NCBI RefSeq assembly: GCF_008932435.1
Contig: NZ_WBWE01000021.1
Coordinates: 1-42,394, forward strand
Reading direction: 5' to 3'
From: Brucella pseudintermedia
GTDB taxonomy: Bacteria; Pseudomonadota; Alphaproteobacteria; Rhizobiales; Rhizobiaceae
DNA: 42,394 nt
How positions within the stretch are numbered: position 1 is the first letter of the stretch; each line of letters opens with the position of its first letter. Positions 35,567 through 42,394 of this stretch are shown piece after piece. A model generated the notes under the pieces. It had not been told where the DNA came from and ran no database searches. It was given only the letters and a program-made list of their open reading frames with translations. The translations under genes were made by a program, and so were the position numbers.

Positions 35567-35590
35567 GGACACAATATCCTGGATACAAAA
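35567..35590 (-). promoter_or_regulatory. putative GntR operator
   Basis: GGACACAA (35567-35574) and GGATACAA (35581-35588) are direct repeats one helical turn and a bit apart, and TATCCaGGATA forms a small palindrome across their junction. The site lies immediately upstream of the likely TTG start, where an autoregulating FCD-type repressor would bind. Confidence 0.5.
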
Positions 35591-35661
35591 TCAGTCAATC
35601 TGAAAACCAATTTGCTTTTCAGAAATTAAGCTGGAATGAAAAGACCGGAAATTTCGTAAAT

Positions 35662-35694
35662 GGCGCTTGAAACGATGCAAACTATCAAAGCGCC
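35662..35694 (-). terminator. possible terminator of the LysR gene
   Basis: GGCGCTT and AAGCGCC form a perfect seven-base-pair stem around a 19-base loop, 36 bases after the lysR stop. The T-run is weak. Confidence 0.4.
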
Positions 35695-35729
35695 TCGAAA
35701 TAGCGCCGGGCAACCCATCCGAAGATACC

Positions 35730-36581
35730 TCACTCGCCAACGATTTCCGCCAGCATTGCAGCGAGTTGGCGGATCTGTTCGGGTCCATTGTCCATGTGAC
35801 GAATGACGATTTCCATCGGCTCGACGGACGGCAACCCCGCTGCGGCAGGCACGACACGATGACCGGGCAATGCCACCCGGGTCGGCAGCAGGCTGACGCC
35901 CAGCCCCTCGGCAACCGCGCTCTGGATACTTGCCAGGCTGGAGCTGGTGAAAACCACATGCCAGCGCCTGCCCATCCGGTCGAGAGCTTCCATCATGTCG
36001 CTGCGGTAAAGGCCGTTCGGCGGGAACGCGACAAGCGGCAGCGGATCGACATGCGATACGGGAAAACTGGCACTATCAAACCATGAAAGCGGTTCCGGCC
36101 AGCGCATCGTCCCGACCGTTTCGCCACGCTTCTGCTTCACCATGACAAGATCGAACTCGCCGGTCTCGAACCCTTTCTGCAAATCACGGCTGAGGCCGCT
36201 TGTCACTTCGAGTTTCGTATTTGGGTGGGCGCGCATGAAACGCGCCAGAGCAGGCGTCACCAGCCGCGAGGCGAAATCTTCCGGCAGGCCGAGGCGGAAC
36301 ACGGCGGCGAGCGCCGTGCCGGTCATTGCGGCTGTGGCCTCGTCATGCAGGTGCAATATGCGGCGGGCATAGCCCAGCAGCTTTTCGCCCGCATCGGTCG
36401 GTCGCACATCATGCCGGGCACGTTCCAGAAGCGCCTGCCCGGCAGCTTCTTCCAGCCGGATAATCTTCTGACTCACGGTCGATTGTGTCGAATGCAGTTG
36501 CAAGGCCGCTACCGTGAAACTGCGGCTGTCGACAACAGCCACGAAGGCCCGCAAAAGATCGAGATTGAAAGAAGTATTCAT
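35730..36581 (-). CDS. LysR family transcriptional regulator
   Basis: A 283-residue regulator. LDLLRAFVAVVDSRSFTVAALQLHSTQSTVSQKIIRLEE is a classic LysR DNA-binding helix-turn-helix, followed by a substrate-binding domain from about residue 90. It is divergent from the ankyrin/deaminase/MFS operon with an 84-base gap that contains a T-N11-A site, so it most likely controls that operon and itself. The ligand could be the purine or nucleoside-like compound handled by the deaminase (inference). Confidence 0.93.
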   Translation of the reverse strand: MNTSFNLDLLRAFVAVVDSRSFTVAALQLHSTQSTVSQKIIRLEEAAGQALLERARHDVRPTDAGEKLLGYARRILHLHDEATAAMTGTALAAVFRLGLPEDFASRLVTPALARFMRAHPNTKLEVTSGLSRDLQKGFETGEFDLVMVKQKRGETVGTMRWPEPLSWFDSASFPVSHVDPLPLVAFPPNGLYRSDMMEALDRMGRRWHVVFTSSSLASIQSAVAEGLGVSLLPTRVALPGHRVVPAAAGLPSVEPMEIVIRHMDNGPEQIRQLAAMLAEIVGE

Positions 36582-36604
36582 AGAGCCACTGGAAGCCAGT
36601 TCAA

Positions 36605-36624
36605 CATTTAATTTCCAAATATGT
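36605..36624. promoter_or_regulatory. LysR-type box in the divergent promoter region
   Basis: ATTT-N7-AAAT (36606-36620) is an inverted repeat containing the T-N11-A pattern, extended to ACATTT...AAATATGT. It lies about 25 bases before the LysR start and 42 before the ankyrin start, a normal position for a LysR binding site. Confidence 0.5.
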
Positions 36625-36665
36625 CACTCCGCTTGTATGAATGCAACAAGCAGGAGAACCAGCCG

Positions 36666-37355
36666 ATGCGTCAAACAATATTCAGCTTGAGTGCCTTGGC
36701 ATTGATTGCAGGGACCATAGTCATGACCGAACCGATATTGCCCGGCCACCATGCCGCCGCCCATGCCGAAACTTCTCTTCTTCAAGCCGCGGCAGCCGGT
36801 GACCTTGCCTCGGTCAACGCAGCCATCAAGGCTGGAGCGGATCTGGAAGCGCGTGGCAGAAACGGAGAGACGGCGCTTCTTGCCGCAACTCACGCCAACC
36901 ATGTCGATGTCGCTCGCGCACTGATCGACGCTGGTGCCGACGTCAATGCCAAGGATGCCATCAAGGACAGTCCCTACCTTTATGCGGGCGCACGCGGGCA
37001 CCTTGAAATTCTCAAGATGACACTTGCACATGGCGCGGACCTCAAAAGCACCAACCGCTATGGCGGAACGGCGCTCATTCCAGCCTGCGAACGCGGGCAT
37101 GTCGAAACCGTGCGCACTCTGATCGAGGCTGGCGTCAAGGTCGATCACGTCAACAATCTTGGCTGGACGGCGCTTCTTGAAGCCATCATGCTGGGCGATG
37201 GCGGCCAGCGCCATGTCGAGATCGTCAAGCTGCTCATCGATGCCGGTGCCGACGTCAATCTGGCAGATAATGATGGCGTAACGCCGCTTCAACACGCCCG
37301 CAGCCGCGGCTATGCGCCGATGGTGGCACTACTGGAAAAGGCAGGCGCGAAATGA
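36666..37355 (+). CDS. exported ankyrin-repeat protein
   Basis: A 229-residue protein with a signal peptide (MRQTIFSLSALALIAGTIV, likely cleavage after AHA at about residue 34) and about five ankyrin repeats (for example GETALLAATHANHVDVARALIDAGADVNAKD). The start at 36666 is supported by AGGAGA ten bases upstream; a frame 15 codons longer lacks a signal sequence. It should be periplasmic and bind a protein partner. It is the first gene of an operon with a deaminase and an exporter, overlapping the deaminase by four bases. Short periplasmic ankyrin proteins occur in oxidative-stress contexts in other bacteria, but a function here is not established. Confidence 0.9.
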   Translation: MRQTIFSLSALALIAGTIVMTEPILPGHHAAAHAETSLLQAAAAGDLASVNAAIKAGADLEARGRNGETALLAATHANHVDVARALIDAGADVNAKDAIKDSPYLYAGARGHLEILKMTLAHGADLKSTNRYGGTALIPACERGHVETVRTLIEAGVKVDHVNNLGWTALLEAIMLGDGGQRHVEIVKLLIDAGADVNLADNDGVTPLQHARSRGYAPMVALLEKAGAK

Positions 37356-37822
37356 GCAGCGACAACACATTTCTCGATCAGGCCATAAAGCTCGCCTTCG
37401 ATAATGTTGAAGAAGGTGGACGCCCGTTCGGCGCAGTGGTCGTCAAGGACGGCAACATCATCGCAACCGGCGTCAATCGGATGCAGGCCGATTGCGACCC
37501 GACCGCCCATGCTGAATTGCTGGCATTGCGCGCGGCAGGCAAGGCGTTGCAATCACCGCGTCTCGATGGCTGCGAAGTCTATGCCAGCGGCCAGCCCTGC
37601 CCCATGTGCTTCGCCGCGGTGCGCATGGCGGGCGTCGAGAAAATCCGTTTTGCCTATTCCAACGAGCAGGCCGAACCGTTCGGCCTTTCAACCGCGAAAA
37701 TCGCCGCTGAACTCGCCAAGCCGATCAACGAACAAACCGGCATCAGCTTTGAGCACTCCCCACGGCAAAATGATCCTGAACTCTACGCAGCCTGGGAAAG
37801 CAAGAACAAGGCAGGCGCCTGA
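37352..37822 (+). CDS. nucleoside/guanine deaminase-like zinc enzyme
   Basis: A 156-residue CDA-fold deaminase. Zinc and catalytic residues are in TAHAE (His53, Glu55) and PCPMC (Cys83, Cys86). The spacing and the tail ISFEHSPRQNDPELYAAWESK fit the guanine-deaminase/nucleobase-deaminase group more than TadA, whose RNA-binding residues and essential context are absent. It starts on the ankyrin stop (ATGA) and is followed four bases later by an MFS gene. It probably deaminates a purine, pterin or similar base. Confidence 0.88.
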   Translation: MSSDNTFLDQAIKLAFDNVEEGGRPFGAVVVKDGNIIATGVNRMQADCDPTAHAELLALRAAGKALQSPRLDGCEVYASGQPCPMCFAAVRMAGVEKIRFAYSNEQAEPFGLSTAKIAAELAKPINEQTGISFEHSPRQNDPELYAAWESKNKAGA

Positions 37823-37825
37823 GAC

Positions 37826-39052
37826 ATGCAGACCACCAACCACGCGGCCGCGGGCAGCGGGCGCGCTCCGAGCTTTGCCCTCCTCGCGCTTGTCGTCCTG
37901 ATCGGCCTCAATCTCCGTCCGTTCCTCACCGCGCCGGGACCAGTGCTTTCGGCTATCGCAGCCGATACAGGCATGGGCTTCGGTGCGCTGTCCCTGCTCA
38001 CCTTCCTGCCCATGATGCTGATGGGGCTCGGCGCTTTTGCAACCCCGCGCATCCAGTCGCTGTTCGGCACCCGGCGCAGCATGTTCGCAGCGCTTGCCAT
38101 TCTTGCAGCAGGCTCCCTTCTGCGCGGCTTCGTGCCGGACGGCGTTTCGCTGGTGCTGACCGCCGTCTTGTGCGGCGCAGGCGTGGCGATGATTCAGGCC
38201 TTGATGCCCGGCCTCATCAAGGCCAGCTTCCCGTCGAGCATTGCCCCAGTCACGGGGCTCTACTCAGCCATGATCATGGCGGGCGGCGCACTCGGCGCGC
38301 GGCTGACACCATGGCTTGCGGGAAGCCAGCATAACTGGCGGCTAGCCCTTGGCGTTCTTGCAATCCCCGCAATACTGGCCCTGCTGACCGCAATTCCCAT
38401 TCTCCGCGAAACATCATCCTCCGGCAAAAAAACCGGAATAACCGGTCATCTGCTGCGCCGCCCACGCACCTGGGTGCTCATGGCTGCTTTCGGTCTGGTC
38501 AATGCCGGTTATTCATCCATGGTTGCGTGGCTCGCTCCCTATTACCAGTCGCTCGGTCTTGCTGCCTCCACCACCGGCGATCTCGTCGCGGCAATGGCAG
38601 TCGCGCAGGCGCTCGCGGCATTCGGACTGCCTCTGCTCGCCCGCCGCGGCACCGACCGCCGCCCCTTCCTGCTGCTGACATTGGCCATGCAGGCGGTCGG
38701 CTTCGCTGGCCTTGCCTTTGCGCCGCACTTTTCCCCGTTTTTCTGGTCCGCCATCTGCGGCGCAGGTCTCGGCGGCAGCTTCGCCCTTGCGATGATTACA
38801 TCGCTCGACCATCTGCCCAGGCCCGACGAAGCAGGCGCACTTACCGCCATGATGCAGGGCGGCGGCTTTCTGATCGCCGCTCTCGGTCCGGTCGCCACCG
38901 CGTTCCTGCATGGCCTGACCGGTTCGTTCGCATCGGGCTGGATCATGCACCTCATTCTGGTCGCAAGCATCTGCCCGCTTTATCTGAGCTTCAATCCGCG
39001 CAAATATGCGCATGTGATGAAACTGCCGGTTCAGGCGGAAAATGGCGCATGA
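37826..39052 (+). CDS. MFS transporter, CynX/NimT family
   Basis: A 408-residue protein with twelve predicted helices. GLNLRPFLTAPGPVLSAI is the signature opening of the CynX/NimT (cyanate/nitroimidazole) group. It starts three bases after the deaminase stop, so the two are co-translated. Together with the deaminase it suggests uptake or export of a nitrogen-rich small molecule such as a purine analog; direction and ligand are unknown. No terminator is obvious directly after it. Confidence 0.9.
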   Translation: MQTTNHAAAGSGRAPSFALLALVVLIGLNLRPFLTAPGPVLSAIAADTGMGFGALSLLTFLPMMLMGLGAFATPRIQSLFGTRRSMFAALAILAAGSLLRGFVPDGVSLVLTAVLCGAGVAMIQALMPGLIKASFPSSIAPVTGLYSAMIMAGGALGARLTPWLAGSQHNWRLALGVLAIPAILALLTAIPILRETSSSGKKTGITGHLLRRPRTWVLMAAFGLVNAGYSSMVAWLAPYYQSLGLAASTTGDLVAAMAVAQALAAFGLPLLARRGTDRRPFLLLTLAMQAVGFAGLAFAPHFSPFFWSAICGAGLGGSFALAMITSLDHLPRPDEAGALTAMMQGGGFLIAALGPVATAFLHGLTGSFASGWIMHLILVASICPLYLSFNPRKYAHVMKLPVQAENGA

Positions 39053-39268
39053 TAGCGGTATCCGGCCAGTTTGACGTTCCGTTCCCGCTGCAGCCGTGCA
39101 AGCAGCGCGCAGGCACTTCCGCCATGCGCGCTGATTTCATCCACAGCTTTGGGAAAAACCGCAAATATCTTGCACAAAGAAGCAAATTTCCCTGTTGCAA
39201 TCTCCGAAGCGTTGGTCCATATAGCGCCTGTCTGACGGAAACGAACGGTTCCGGAATGACTGGCGCGA

Positions 39269-39343
39269 GCGGGTGTAGCTCAGGGGTAGAGCACAACCTT
39301 GCCAAGGTTGGGGTCGAGGGTTCGAATCCCTTCGCCCGCTCCA
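39269..39343 (+). tRNA. tRNA-Gly (anticodon GCC)
   Basis: A 75-base gene with encoded CCA. The acceptor stem GCGGGTG pairs with CGCCCGC (one G-U), the D arm is GCTCAGGGGTAGAGC, the anticodon loop TTGCCAA gives GCC, and the T loop is GGTTCGAATCC. All arms fold normally. Confidence 0.97.
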
Positions 39344-39362
39344 GTCACTCAAATCAGGTTTT

Positions 39363-39391
39363 ACGAAGGCTGCCGACAGGCGGCCTTTCGT
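39363..39391 (+). terminator. hairpin after tRNA-Gly
   Basis: ACGAAGGCtGCC and GGCgGCCTTTCGT form a long stem with a four-base loop 20 bases after the tRNA. The following sequence is only moderately T-rich. Confidence 0.6.
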
Positions 39392-39427
39392 GTTTCAGGG
39401 CACCGTGTCATTTGATTTCAGCCAGAA

Positions 39428-39527
39428 CATTTCCAGCAAAAGTGTGAAACGGTTTTGCGTTCGGAAATGCTGCAGAAAAACAAATAGATAGAGCGGTTCT
39501 AACGATTCCGTTGAAACTGGAACCGCT
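39428..39527. repeat. double-palindrome intergenic repeat (about 100 bases)
   Basis: Two palindromes lie in tandem: 39428-39469 (CATTTCC...GGAAATG with inner GCAAAA/TTTTGC) and 39492-39527 (AGCGGTTC...GAACCGCT). The pair, joined by an AACAAATAGATAGAG-like linker, matches my memory of a repeat scattered in Brucella and Ochrobactrum, of the same size as the published Bru-RS elements. The second palindrome abuts the deacetylase stop and may end its transcript. Confidence 0.65.
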
Positions 39528-40574
39528 TTAGATCAGCTTAAACGGCAGCCCGGTAAGGAGCGCCTTTATATAGCGTTTCTTCTGAAAATAGCCATTGAGG
39601 GAAATACGCGGAATAGCCGTGACCGGCATCCTGCCAGCCCGCTGCAGCACGCCCGGCTGTGTGGTTACTCCCGCATCGAAGCCAGCTTTTGCGACGGCAT
39701 TGATTTCCCGCTCACCGACTGCCGTCTTCCAGCCATACGGATAAGCGAAGGATCGCGACCTGTAGCCGGCATAGCGTTCAACAGAGGCAGTCGAATCAGC
39801 GATCTCCCTTGCCAGCCTGTCGTCATCGACACGACGCAGGTTGACATGAGTGACCGTGTGCACTCCAAGGTGCACAAGCGGATTGCGCGCCAAGTCGTGC
39901 AGTTCCGAGGGGCTCATCACCGATTCATCGACAAGAGAAATTGCGTCAATCCCCGCCATCTTCGCGGCCTTGTCAAGGCGGGCTACTGCTTCATCTTCTT
40001 CGAAACATTGCACGAACCGGACAAGCCGGGCAAAGGCCGCTGATTTCTGGCTATGGCTTTTCGAACGGACATCGACAGCGCCGTTTCCAAAGTCGAACTG
40101 GAAACAGTCGGCTTCCATCACCAATGCGGCACTGGTTCTCCACCACATGGATCGCTTGCGTTCCACAAAGCCGGTTGTGATGAAAATCGTGTAGGGAATA
40201 TCGTACCGGGCAAATACGGGGGCCGCAAATTCGGCATTGTTGCGATAGCCGTCATCCAGCGTGAAGGCGACATATTTCCGTCCGTTATCCGGTTCGGAAA
40301 GCAGGTTCGGCAAATCGTGCAGGTGAACGGGCACAAGGCCTGCTTCCAGCGATGCTTCTATCGCCAATTCGAGCGTCTGCGGCGTAATCGAAAGTATTGC
40401 GTTGGGATCCAGCCTGTCTGTCGCTTCTTCCGGTTTGACGTGGTGCATCGTGAAGACCACACCGCGTCCGGCGGCAGAAGGGAAAAGCGCCGCCGCACCG
40501 GAAAAGGCGATAGCCTCCAGTCCCCCACGGATCAGCGGATATTTCAAACTGCCCTTTATCGACCGCAGCGACAT
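39528..40574 (-). CDS. polysaccharide deacetylase (NodB-like)
   Basis: A 348-residue CE4-type deacetylase. The NodB motifs are TLDDGYRNN (catalytic Asp and metal Asp), HTVTHVNL (the HxxxH metal site, located later than usual) and SFAYPYG. It removes N-acetyl or similar groups from a surface polysaccharide or peptidoglycan. No clear signal peptide is present; the N-terminal AIAFSGAAALFP stretch is only weakly hydrophobic. The start at 40574 uses ATG; a TTG two codons earlier is possible. Surface-sugar deacetylases of this long form often accompany O-antigen or exopolysaccharide genes, none of which is adjacent. Confidence 0.88.
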   Translation of the reverse strand: MSLRSIKGSLKYPLIRGGLEAIAFSGAAALFPSAAGRGVVFTMHHVKPEEATDRLDPNAILSITPQTLELAIEASLEAGLVPVHLHDLPNLLSEPDNGRKYVAFTLDDGYRNNAEFAAPVFARYDIPYTIFITTGFVERKRSMWWRTSAALVMEADCFQFDFGNGAVDVRSKSHSQKSAAFARLVRFVQCFEEDEAVARLDKAAKMAGIDAISLVDESVMSPSELHDLARNPLVHLGVHTVTHVNLRRVDDDRLAREIADSTASVERYAGYRSRSFAYPYGWKTAVGEREINAVAKAGFDAGVTTQPGVLQRAGRMPVTAIPRISLNGYFQKKRYIKALLTGLPFKLI

Positions 40575-40678
40575 GGCCAATTCTTTTTCCCCAAAAGGCT
40601 CCTACGGCAACTGCCTTGCCCCCGTTGGCCTATAGCAATTCCGTCACCCCACGTGAATTGCATTCATCCATTCACGCG

Positions 40679-40707
40679 AAAGGCCGCACACTGAGCGCAC
40701 GGCCTTT
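40679..40707. terminator. bidirectional hairpin terminator
   Basis: AAAGGCCG and CGGCCTTT form a perfect eight-base-pair stem with a 13-base loop, 22 bases after the stop of the aldo/keto reductase gene. T-runs are part of both stems. Confidence 0.7.
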
Positions 40708-40728
40708 ATCACGCTCTTCGTTAACACA

Positions 40729-41760
40729 TCAAAGCGAAGTCGAACTCTTCCACCAGTCGGTTCCGCCGTCATGCGCATATTGGTCAATTTCTGCCAGTTC
40801 CGCGGCGCTGAATTCCAGACCCTTCAGGGCACCCAGTGAATTTTCAAGCTGTGCTACCGAACTTGCCCCGATTAGCGAAGAAGTGACGCGCGGGTCTCGC
40901 AGCGTCCAGGCGATGGCCATCTGAGCCAATGTCTGGCCGCGACGTTCCGCAATGGCGTTCAGCGCCCGGATGCGGCCCAGCAGTTCTTCGTTCTGTGCGC
41001 TGGCCTTCAGCGAACCACCCTGATTCGCTCGCGCGCCCTCGGGAATTCCGTTCAGGTAGCGGGATGTCAGCAATCCTTGAGCGAGCGGCGAAAAGACGAT
41101 GCACCCGGTACCCAGCCCCTCCAGCGTATCGAGCAAGCCATTTTCGATCCAGCGATTGAACATATTGTAATTGGGCTGATGGATGAAAAGCGGCACGCGC
41201 TCTTCCTTCAGGATCGCCGCTGCCTTCAGCGTCAGTTCCGGCGAATAGCTGGAAATACCCACATAAAGCGCCTTGCCCTGTCGGTGCAAATGTGCGAGCG
41301 CTCCCATCGTCTCTTCAAGCGGGGTCGTGGCGTCGACACGGTGAGAATAGAAAATGTCGACATAGTCGAGCCCCATGCGCTTCAACGACTGGTCGAGACT
41401 GGCGATCAGATATTTGCGGCTGCCGCCAATCCCGCCATATGGTCCTGGCCACATCTCCCAGCCGGCTTTTGAAGAGATGATCATCTCGTCGCGATAGGGC
41501 CGAAAATCACTGGCCATGATACGGCCGAAGTTTTCTTCCGCCGATCCGGGCGGCGGCCCATAATTGTTTGCCAGGTCGAAATGCGTCACGCCCAGATCGA
41601 ACGCCCGGCGCAGGATTGCGCGACCGTTTTCATAGACATCCCGTCCGCCGAAATTATGCCAGAGGCCAAGCGAAATCGCTGGCAGATCAATGCCGCTTCG
41701 GCCGGTGCGGCGATAGATCATATCCGATTGATAACGGTCGGCCGCTGCAGAATAATGCAT
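40729..41760 (-). CDS. gpr: aldo/keto reductase, YghZ type (L-glyceraldehyde 3-phosphate reductase)
   Basis: A 343-residue NADPH-dependent reductase of the AKR14 type. The catalytic tetrad is visible: Asp and Tyr in FDLANNYG, Lys in SSKAGW, and His in YSHRVD. LSLGLWHNFGG near the N-terminus and QPNYNMFNRW in the middle closely fit YghZ, which reduces L-glyceraldehyde 3-phosphate and methylglyoxal as detoxification. GGAG lies seven bases before the ATG. The gene is single, with its terminator at 40679-40707. The symbol follows the E. coli enzyme and is by analogy. Confidence 0.9.
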   Translation of the reverse strand: MHYSAAADRYQSDMIYRRTGRSGIDLPAISLGLWHNFGGRDVYENGRAILRRAFDLGVTHFDLANNYGPPPGSAEENFGRIMASDFRPYRDEMIISSKAGWEMWPGPYGGIGGSRKYLIASLDQSLKRMGLDYVDIFYSHRVDATTPLEETMGALAHLHRQGKALYVGISSYSPELTLKAAAILKEERVPLFIHQPNYNMFNRWIENGLLDTLEGLGTGCIVFSPLAQGLLTSRYLNGIPEGARANQGGSLKASAQNEELLGRIRALNAIAERRGQTLAQMAIAWTLRDPRVTSSLIGASSVAQLENSLGALKGLEFSAAELAEIDQYAHDGGTDWWKSSTSL

Positions 41761-42228
41761 GATGCATCTCCATGAATGAAATGATCAATCATGCGGAAAA
41801 GCCGATGCCCCTTCCCGCATGACAGACGTGACGCATATTTGAACCCGAAAGGCACACAAGACAACGGCAATCTGTTTTATACCATTCCGGCGAACAACCG
41901 TTTCCGCTCTATCCGGATTATGCGTAGTCTACGTAATCAGTGAGCCGCTCTGACCCAACGCTCGATGCCGGTGATATGACGCGACGCCAAATAGCGGCCC
42001 CGTTTGCCATCCGTTCGATGCAATTCGGCTCACGTTGCAATGCGGATGGTGATCCTGTTTCGAAGGATATTAATTGGGATCTATTTCGCTCGTGGGGAAC
42101 TGGTTCAGTAGAACAATTCCTTTTCGCCACCTTCAAGTCCTTGTGTGAGGGTGAGATTTCAGCGTCCAGCGCGTTGTCTGGGGTGCGGCTTTTGTTGGTG
42201 AGGGGAGCTATCTTAGCTCTACAAACAC
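41761..42228. other. 468-base intergenic stretch
   Basis: No convincing gene is seen. Short frames on both strands lack family likeness, and one forward frame runs into the tRNA. The promoter of the aldo/keto reductase should lie in the first 150 bases on the reverse strand. Confidence 0.5.
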
Positions 42229-42257
42229 AAAAGCCCCGCGTTTTGTTGCGGGGCTTT
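42229..42257 (-). terminator. Rho-independent terminator of tRNA-fMet
   Basis: On the reverse strand AAGCCCCGC and GCGGGGCTT form a perfect stem with an eight-base loop, followed by TTGTGTTTG. It begins 12 bases after the tRNA end. Confidence 0.88.
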
Positions 42258-42268
42258 GTATGTGATTT

Positions 42269-42345
42269 TGGTTGCGGGGGCAGGATTTGAACCTGCGGCC
42301 TTCAGGTTATGAGCCTGACGAGCTACCGAGCTGCTCCACCCCGCG
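42269..42345 (-). tRNA. initiator tRNA-Met (anticodon CAT)
   Basis: A 77-base gene with encoded CCA. It has the initiator hallmark, a C1-A72 mismatch at the top of the acceptor stem (CGCGGGG against CCCCGCA), and the D arm AGCAGCTCGGTAGCTCGT. The anticodon stem is TCAGG/CCTGA, so the three G-C pairs usual for initiators are reduced to A-U, G-C, G-C. Confidence 0.95.
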
Positions 42346-42394
42346 CCAGGGTGTTTGTTTTAGAACCGGTTGGGTATTTTTTGCGTTTAGCGCT

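Noticed and set aside
39269..39343. tRNA-Gly as an integration site for the phage block or island
   Set aside because: No integrase and no repeated tRNA 3' end were seen in the window, and the tRNA is 30 kb from the phage genes.
41940..42290. Forward open frame of 116 codons
   Set aside because: It runs through the tRNA terminator and into the fMet gene, so it cannot be a real gene.

Overview
The window comes from an alphaproteobacterium of the order Hyphomicrobiales, most likely Brucella in the broad sense (former Ochrobactrum). The main evidence is a beta-class glutathione S-transferase that I recall as very close to the characterised O. anthropi enzyme, plus intergenic palindromes that resemble Brucella/Ochrobactrum repeat families and an initiator tRNA of rhizobial type. 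Coding density and GC are high; the accessory parts are looser and locally AT-rich.

Region 1 (1-9604) is a phage-derived block. It holds the end of a DNA methyltransferase, a small DUF7220-like membrane protein, a cold-shock gene on the opposite strand, and then a colinear HK97-type head and packaging cassette: small terminase, large terminase, portal, ClpP-like prohead protease, major capsid, a small virion-like protein, head-tail connector, head closure. A membrane-anchored lysozyme-like endolysin follows directly. No tail gene is present, so this is either a deleted prophage or a capsid-encoding satellite that would need a helper's tails.

Region 2 (about 9.6-19.0 kb) is a patchwork accessory region: a membrane diguanylate cyclase, a cupin gene broken by an internal deletion, a P1B-4-type metal-exporting ATPase, two small reverse-strand genes, a membrane PAS/degenerate-GGDEF/EAL protein, a tandem stem-loop array, a relaxase fragment and a ParDE-type toxin-antitoxin pair. 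These look like scars of mobilisable elements.

Region 3 (19.0-25.9 kb) is more conventional chromosome: an FkbM methyltransferase, glutathione S-transferase, a DUF2778/Tlde1-like periplasmic protein, a second diguanylate cyclase of the same architecture, L-2-hydroxyglutarate oxidase and a DEDDh exonuclease.

Region 4 (25.9-35.6 kb) is one long reverse-strand catabolic and transport unit: GntR/FCD regulator, aldehyde dehydrogenase, short-chain dehydrogenase, family-5 periplasmic binding protein, two permeases, two ATPases and an amidase. The likely logic is import of a peptide-like or amide compound, hydrolysis, and oxidation of the product under control of the GntR protein.

Region 5 (35.7-42.4 kb) has a LysR regulator divergent from an ankyrin/deaminase/MFS operon, tRNA-Gly(GCC), a polysaccharide deacetylase, an aldo/keto reductase of the YghZ type and initiator tRNA-Met. 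All functional names rest on motif and family recognition by eye; no database search was run.
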